DNA from: Prolixibacteraceae bacterium
GTDB lineage: Bacteria; Bacteroidota; Bacteroidia; Bacteroidales; Prolixibacteraceae
Assembly: GCA_019459485.1 (NCBI GenBank)
Contig: JAIBEZ010000044.1
Coordinates: forward strand, 1-64,000
Reading direction: 5' to 3'
DNA: 64,000 nucleotides
Shown: piece by piece, positions 61,800-64,000 of the stretch
Position numbering within the stretch: the stretch's first letter is position 1
Layout of the letters: every line of letters begins with the position of its first letter
Translations under genes and position numbers: made by a program
The notes under the pieces: generated by a model
Seen by the model: only the letters and a program-made list of their open reading frames with translations
Databases searched by the model: none
Told to the model about the DNA's origin: nothing

Positions 61800-64000
61800 T
61801 TATTCAGTTTTTTTTGCATTCGCTTTTTTTGCATCCAACGCTTTTTGTGCAGCAACCTTTGCCTTCCATTTGTCAATTGCTTCCTGACTTGGTTTTGGCT
61901 TTTCAGTCTTTCCCGCAGCAGCATTTTTTTTCTCCAGTTCTTTTTGTGCAGCAACCTTTGCCTTCCACTTTGCAATAGCCTCGGGGCTTGGCTTTGGTTT
62001 TTCTGTCTTTCCTGATGCTGCATTTTTCTTCTCCAGTTCTTTCTGCGCAGCAACTTTTGCTTTCCACTTATCAATAGCTTCCTGGCTTGGTTTTGGCTTT
62101 TCCGCCGGAGTTTTAATGGCTTTTGGCTTCGCTTCTTCAGGCTTGACTGCATCAGTTGTGTTTTCCGCCTGCCCCAAGGCCATTGGCGCTGACTGAATGG
62201 AATCATTGGCCATGATACTGTCTCTTTTCATAATTTCGAGCTTATCGAAACCCAATTCAAGAGAAATTGTTTCGCCATTGGCGATAGGTATTCCCGGTTT
62301 TAATGATTGGCGAAATACACGACCGAACCCGTTTATTTTAGTAGTCAGGCCTTCCTTTTCAAGAAGATAAACTGCGTCGCTTGCGCCCATTCCAACCACA
62401 TCAGGAACAGTACCCGGAGCATCAGATACTCCTTGCACAAAAACAGTCATGGTATCGTTGGCAACTGCAACATACTCAGCAGTCATATTTTGAGACTGGT
62501 TTTTCAATCCCAGCTCCTGAGTGAAAAGCAGGACATCGTCTTTCAACCCGGGTTTTACAACCGGCACTTCATTGTAAGGTGGAATTGAATCGGCAACGGG
62601 TTCCAGATACGAAGCATACACTTTATCGGCAATTCCCCTGAAAACAGGACCAGCCACCGAACCTCCGTAAAATTTTCCTTTCGGACCCACAATTACCACG
62701 ATACAGGTATATTCAGGTTTGTCAGCCGGAAAATAACCAACAAAAGAAGCCTGGTATTTTTTAACTCCGCCAGATTTATATCCTCTGTTTTCGTCGGCAA
62801 TTACTGCTGTGCCGGTTTTTCCGGCGATGGTATAATAGGGGTTTTTCAATATTCTGCCCGTTCCATGGGTGCAAACACCTTTAAGCAAATCCTGGGCTTT
62901 CGTCAAAGTTGTCTTTGAGCAAATTGAAGGATTGATTATTTCAGTATTAAACTTACGGACAGGTATTCCATTCTCCCTGATTTCTTCGATAAATTTTGGT
63001 TTTACCATGACCCCGTTGTTTGCCACAGCATTGTAAAATGTGAGGGTTTGAATGGGCGTAATCTTTATTTCGTAACCATGTGAAATCCATGCCAGAGATG
63101 GACCCCACCAGCTGGCATCGGTCGGGTATTTAATTTCCGGATTTGCTTCGCCCAGAAATCCGAGCCCGAGTGGTTTATTTAATCCAAAACTGTAAATCCG
63201 GTCGATGAAATCTTTTTCCCGGCCTTCATAAAATTTGGTGATAATTTTAGCTGTACCGATGTTTGATGACAGTTCGAAAATGCGCTTCATGCTAAGCATA
63301 CCATGACCACCTTTGTCGTAATCACTGTCGAACATCTTTTGTCGCTTGTATTCCCATACTCCACGTCCGGTATCAAACATATCCATTGTATCCACATATC
63401 CTTCTTCCATGGCCACCATCATCGACATCAGTTTAAAGGTAGATCCGGGTTCGCTGCAACCGGCATGGCCAAAAGCAAAATTGTATGTTTCGCCGTAGGT
63501 TCCGTCTTTCTTGCGACCCATATTGGCTATAGCTTTTATGTTCCCGGTTTTAACTTCCATTACAATGGCAGTACCCCATTCGGCCTGGCTGATTTCCATT
63601 TGTTTCCCCAATGAAGATTGGGCGTAATCCTGAAGGTTAACATTGATAGTGGTGATCACATCTTTCCCTTCCTTTGGCGCTATCAGCGGAGTATTTATCC
63701 AGCTTCCGGAGTAATTTCTTTTCAGCGCCATCCCATTCTGACCGGCCAGGTAATTTTCCGATAATCCTTCAACACCAGTATAGCCAACGTAACCGTGCAT
63801 TCCGCCAAAAACACCCTTGTTTAAAACACCAATGGTACGACTGGCCAAATCTCCGTGAGGCAATATGCGTTTGTTCTCGGTAACAACCACCAACCCAGAA
63901 CCGAAATAGCTGCGGGACATATATTTAAGCTGTCTGAATTCCTGAAATTTATTGAGATCGAGTTGTTGCGGATTGACCAGAAACCAACGATTTCCTTTGT
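61800..64000 (-). CDS. ftsI: Division transpeptidase FtsI/PBP3 with PASTA domain and repeat tail (5' part beyond window)
   Basis: The frame is open to the right edge (codons upstream of the Met at 63920 read QLKY, NKFQEF), so the N-terminus is outside the window. The transpeptidase domain has GSTFKLMSM (SxxK, active Ser), SSN and AGKTGTAV (KTG). A PASTA domain follows (VPDVVGMGASDAVYLLEKEG). The last ~105 residues are three 33-aa repeats starting EKPKPSxEAI and rich in Lys/Ala. It cross-links septal peptidoglycan with FtsW. The charged tail is unusual for FtsI. Confidence 0.93.
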   Translation of the reverse strand, partial: KGNRWFLVNPQQLDLNKFQEFRQLKYMSRSYFGSGLVVVTENKRILPHGDLASRTIGVLNKGVFGGMHGYVGYTGVEGLSENYLAGQNGMALKRNYSGSWINTPLIAPKEGKDVITTINVNLQDYAQSSLGKQMEISQAEWGTAIVMEVKTGNIKAIANMGRKKDGTYGETYNFAFGHAGCSEPGSTFKLMSMMVAMEEGYVDTMDMFDTGRGVWEYKRQKMFDSDYDKGGHGMLSMKRIFELSSNIGTAKIITKFYEGREKDFIDRIYSFGLNKPLGLGFLGEANPEIKYPTDASWWGPSLAWISHGYEIKITPIQTLTFYNAVANNGVMVKPKFIEEIRENGIPVRKFNTEIINPSICSKTTLTKAQDLLKGVCTHGTGRILKNPYYTIAGKTGTAVIADENRGYKSGGVKKYQASFVGYFPADKPEYTCIVVIVGPKGKFYGGSVAGPVFRGIADKVYASYLEPVADSIPPYNEVPVVKPGLKDDVLLFTQELGLKNQSQNMTAEYVAVANDTMTVFVQGVSDAPGTVPDVVGMGASDAVYLLEKEGLTTKINGFGRVFRQSLKPGIPIANGETISLELGFDKLEIMKRDSIMANDSIQSAPMALGQAENTTDAVKPEEAKPKAIKTPAEKPKPSQEAIDKWKAKVAAQKELEKKNAASGKTEKPKPSPEAIAKWKAKVAAQKELEKKNAAAGKTEKPKPSQEAIDKWKAKVAAQKALDAKKANAKKTE
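61806..62110 (-). repeat. Three tandem ~99-bp coding repeats in ftsI
   Basis: 33-residue unit EKPKPSQEAIDKWKAKVAAQ... three times, the last diverged (KALDAKKANAKKTE). It keeps the reading frame and sits just before the stop. Confidence 0.85.

Noticed and set aside
61769-62206. 145-codon minus-strand Lys/Arg/Gln-rich ORF
   Set aside because: Second-frame reading of the 99-bp repeats of ftsI.
1-64000. tRNA, rRNA, tmRNA or riboswitch
   Set aside because: Scanning by eye found no cloverleaf, rRNA core or riboswitch signature; a covariance-model search would be decisive.

Overview
This window looks like a chromosomal segment of an anaerobic or facultatively anaerobic member of the Bacteroidota, most likely of the Marinilabiliales/Prolixibacteraceae type (the family-level placement is my inference). 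The evidence is a SusC/SusD pair with an ECF sigma/FecR regulator, many TAnnTTTG (-7) promoter boxes typical of the phylum, a type-IX-secretion-style giant surface protein, the Bacteroidota division/cell-wall gene order, an FtsZ ending in the phylum's NSYLHDNVD-type tail, and an [FeFe]-hydrogenase maturase (HydG). No tRNA, rRNA, CRISPR array or intact transposase was seen.

Layout. 1-4091 (minus): the 5' part of a giant secreted surface protein whose reading frame runs off the left edge and passes without a stop through several copies of dispersed palindromic repeats. 4092-5087: gene-free and repeat-rich. 5088-9921: a DUF438/hemerythrin/PAS protein, a decayed toxin-antitoxin-like pair between two copies of a ~150 bp repeat, lepA, and a small ExbB-like membrane protein. 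10135-13360: a LytS/LytTR two-component pair and a DUF6452/DUF6048 pair. 13475-15574: two tiny paralogous secreted Cys/Lys-rich proteins (one of 56 aa) and hydG. 15831-20257: an orphan antitoxin-like gene, a membrane protein, an XRE-cupin regulator followed by an acyl-CoA ligase, and a coiled-coil protein. 20380-30935 (minus): a carbohydrate locus reading sigma factor, FecR, SusC, SusD, GH51 arabinofuranosidase, Gfo/Idh/MocA oxidoreductase, so probably arabinan or arabinoxylan use. 31186-34338: a divergent secreted protein and a two-component system. 34399-44757: nadB-nadC-coaX, two envelope proteins, LptC, a CorC-type protein and a PpiD-like chaperone. 44821-46789: a thioesterase and an unusual IMP dehydrogenase of the Tritrichomonas foetus type. 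46885-64000 (minus): yqeY and the division/cell-wall cluster, reading ftsI(partial)-murE-mraY-murD-ftsW-murG-[AlbA_2 gene]-murC-ftsQ-ftsA-ftsZ2-ftsZ1-yqeY.

The points most worth a second look are: (i) the palindromic repeats translated in frame inside the giant surface protein, and the wider repeat population; (ii) a tandem ftsZ pair in which only one copy keeps the C-terminal partner-binding peptide; (iii) an IMP dehydrogenase whose key residues fall at exactly the protist-enzyme numbers (C319, R418, Y419, K310, E431); (iv) a truncated nucleotide-kinase-toxin remnant bracketed by terminator-bearing direct repeats; (v) an accessory AlbA_2 gene inserted in the mur cluster.
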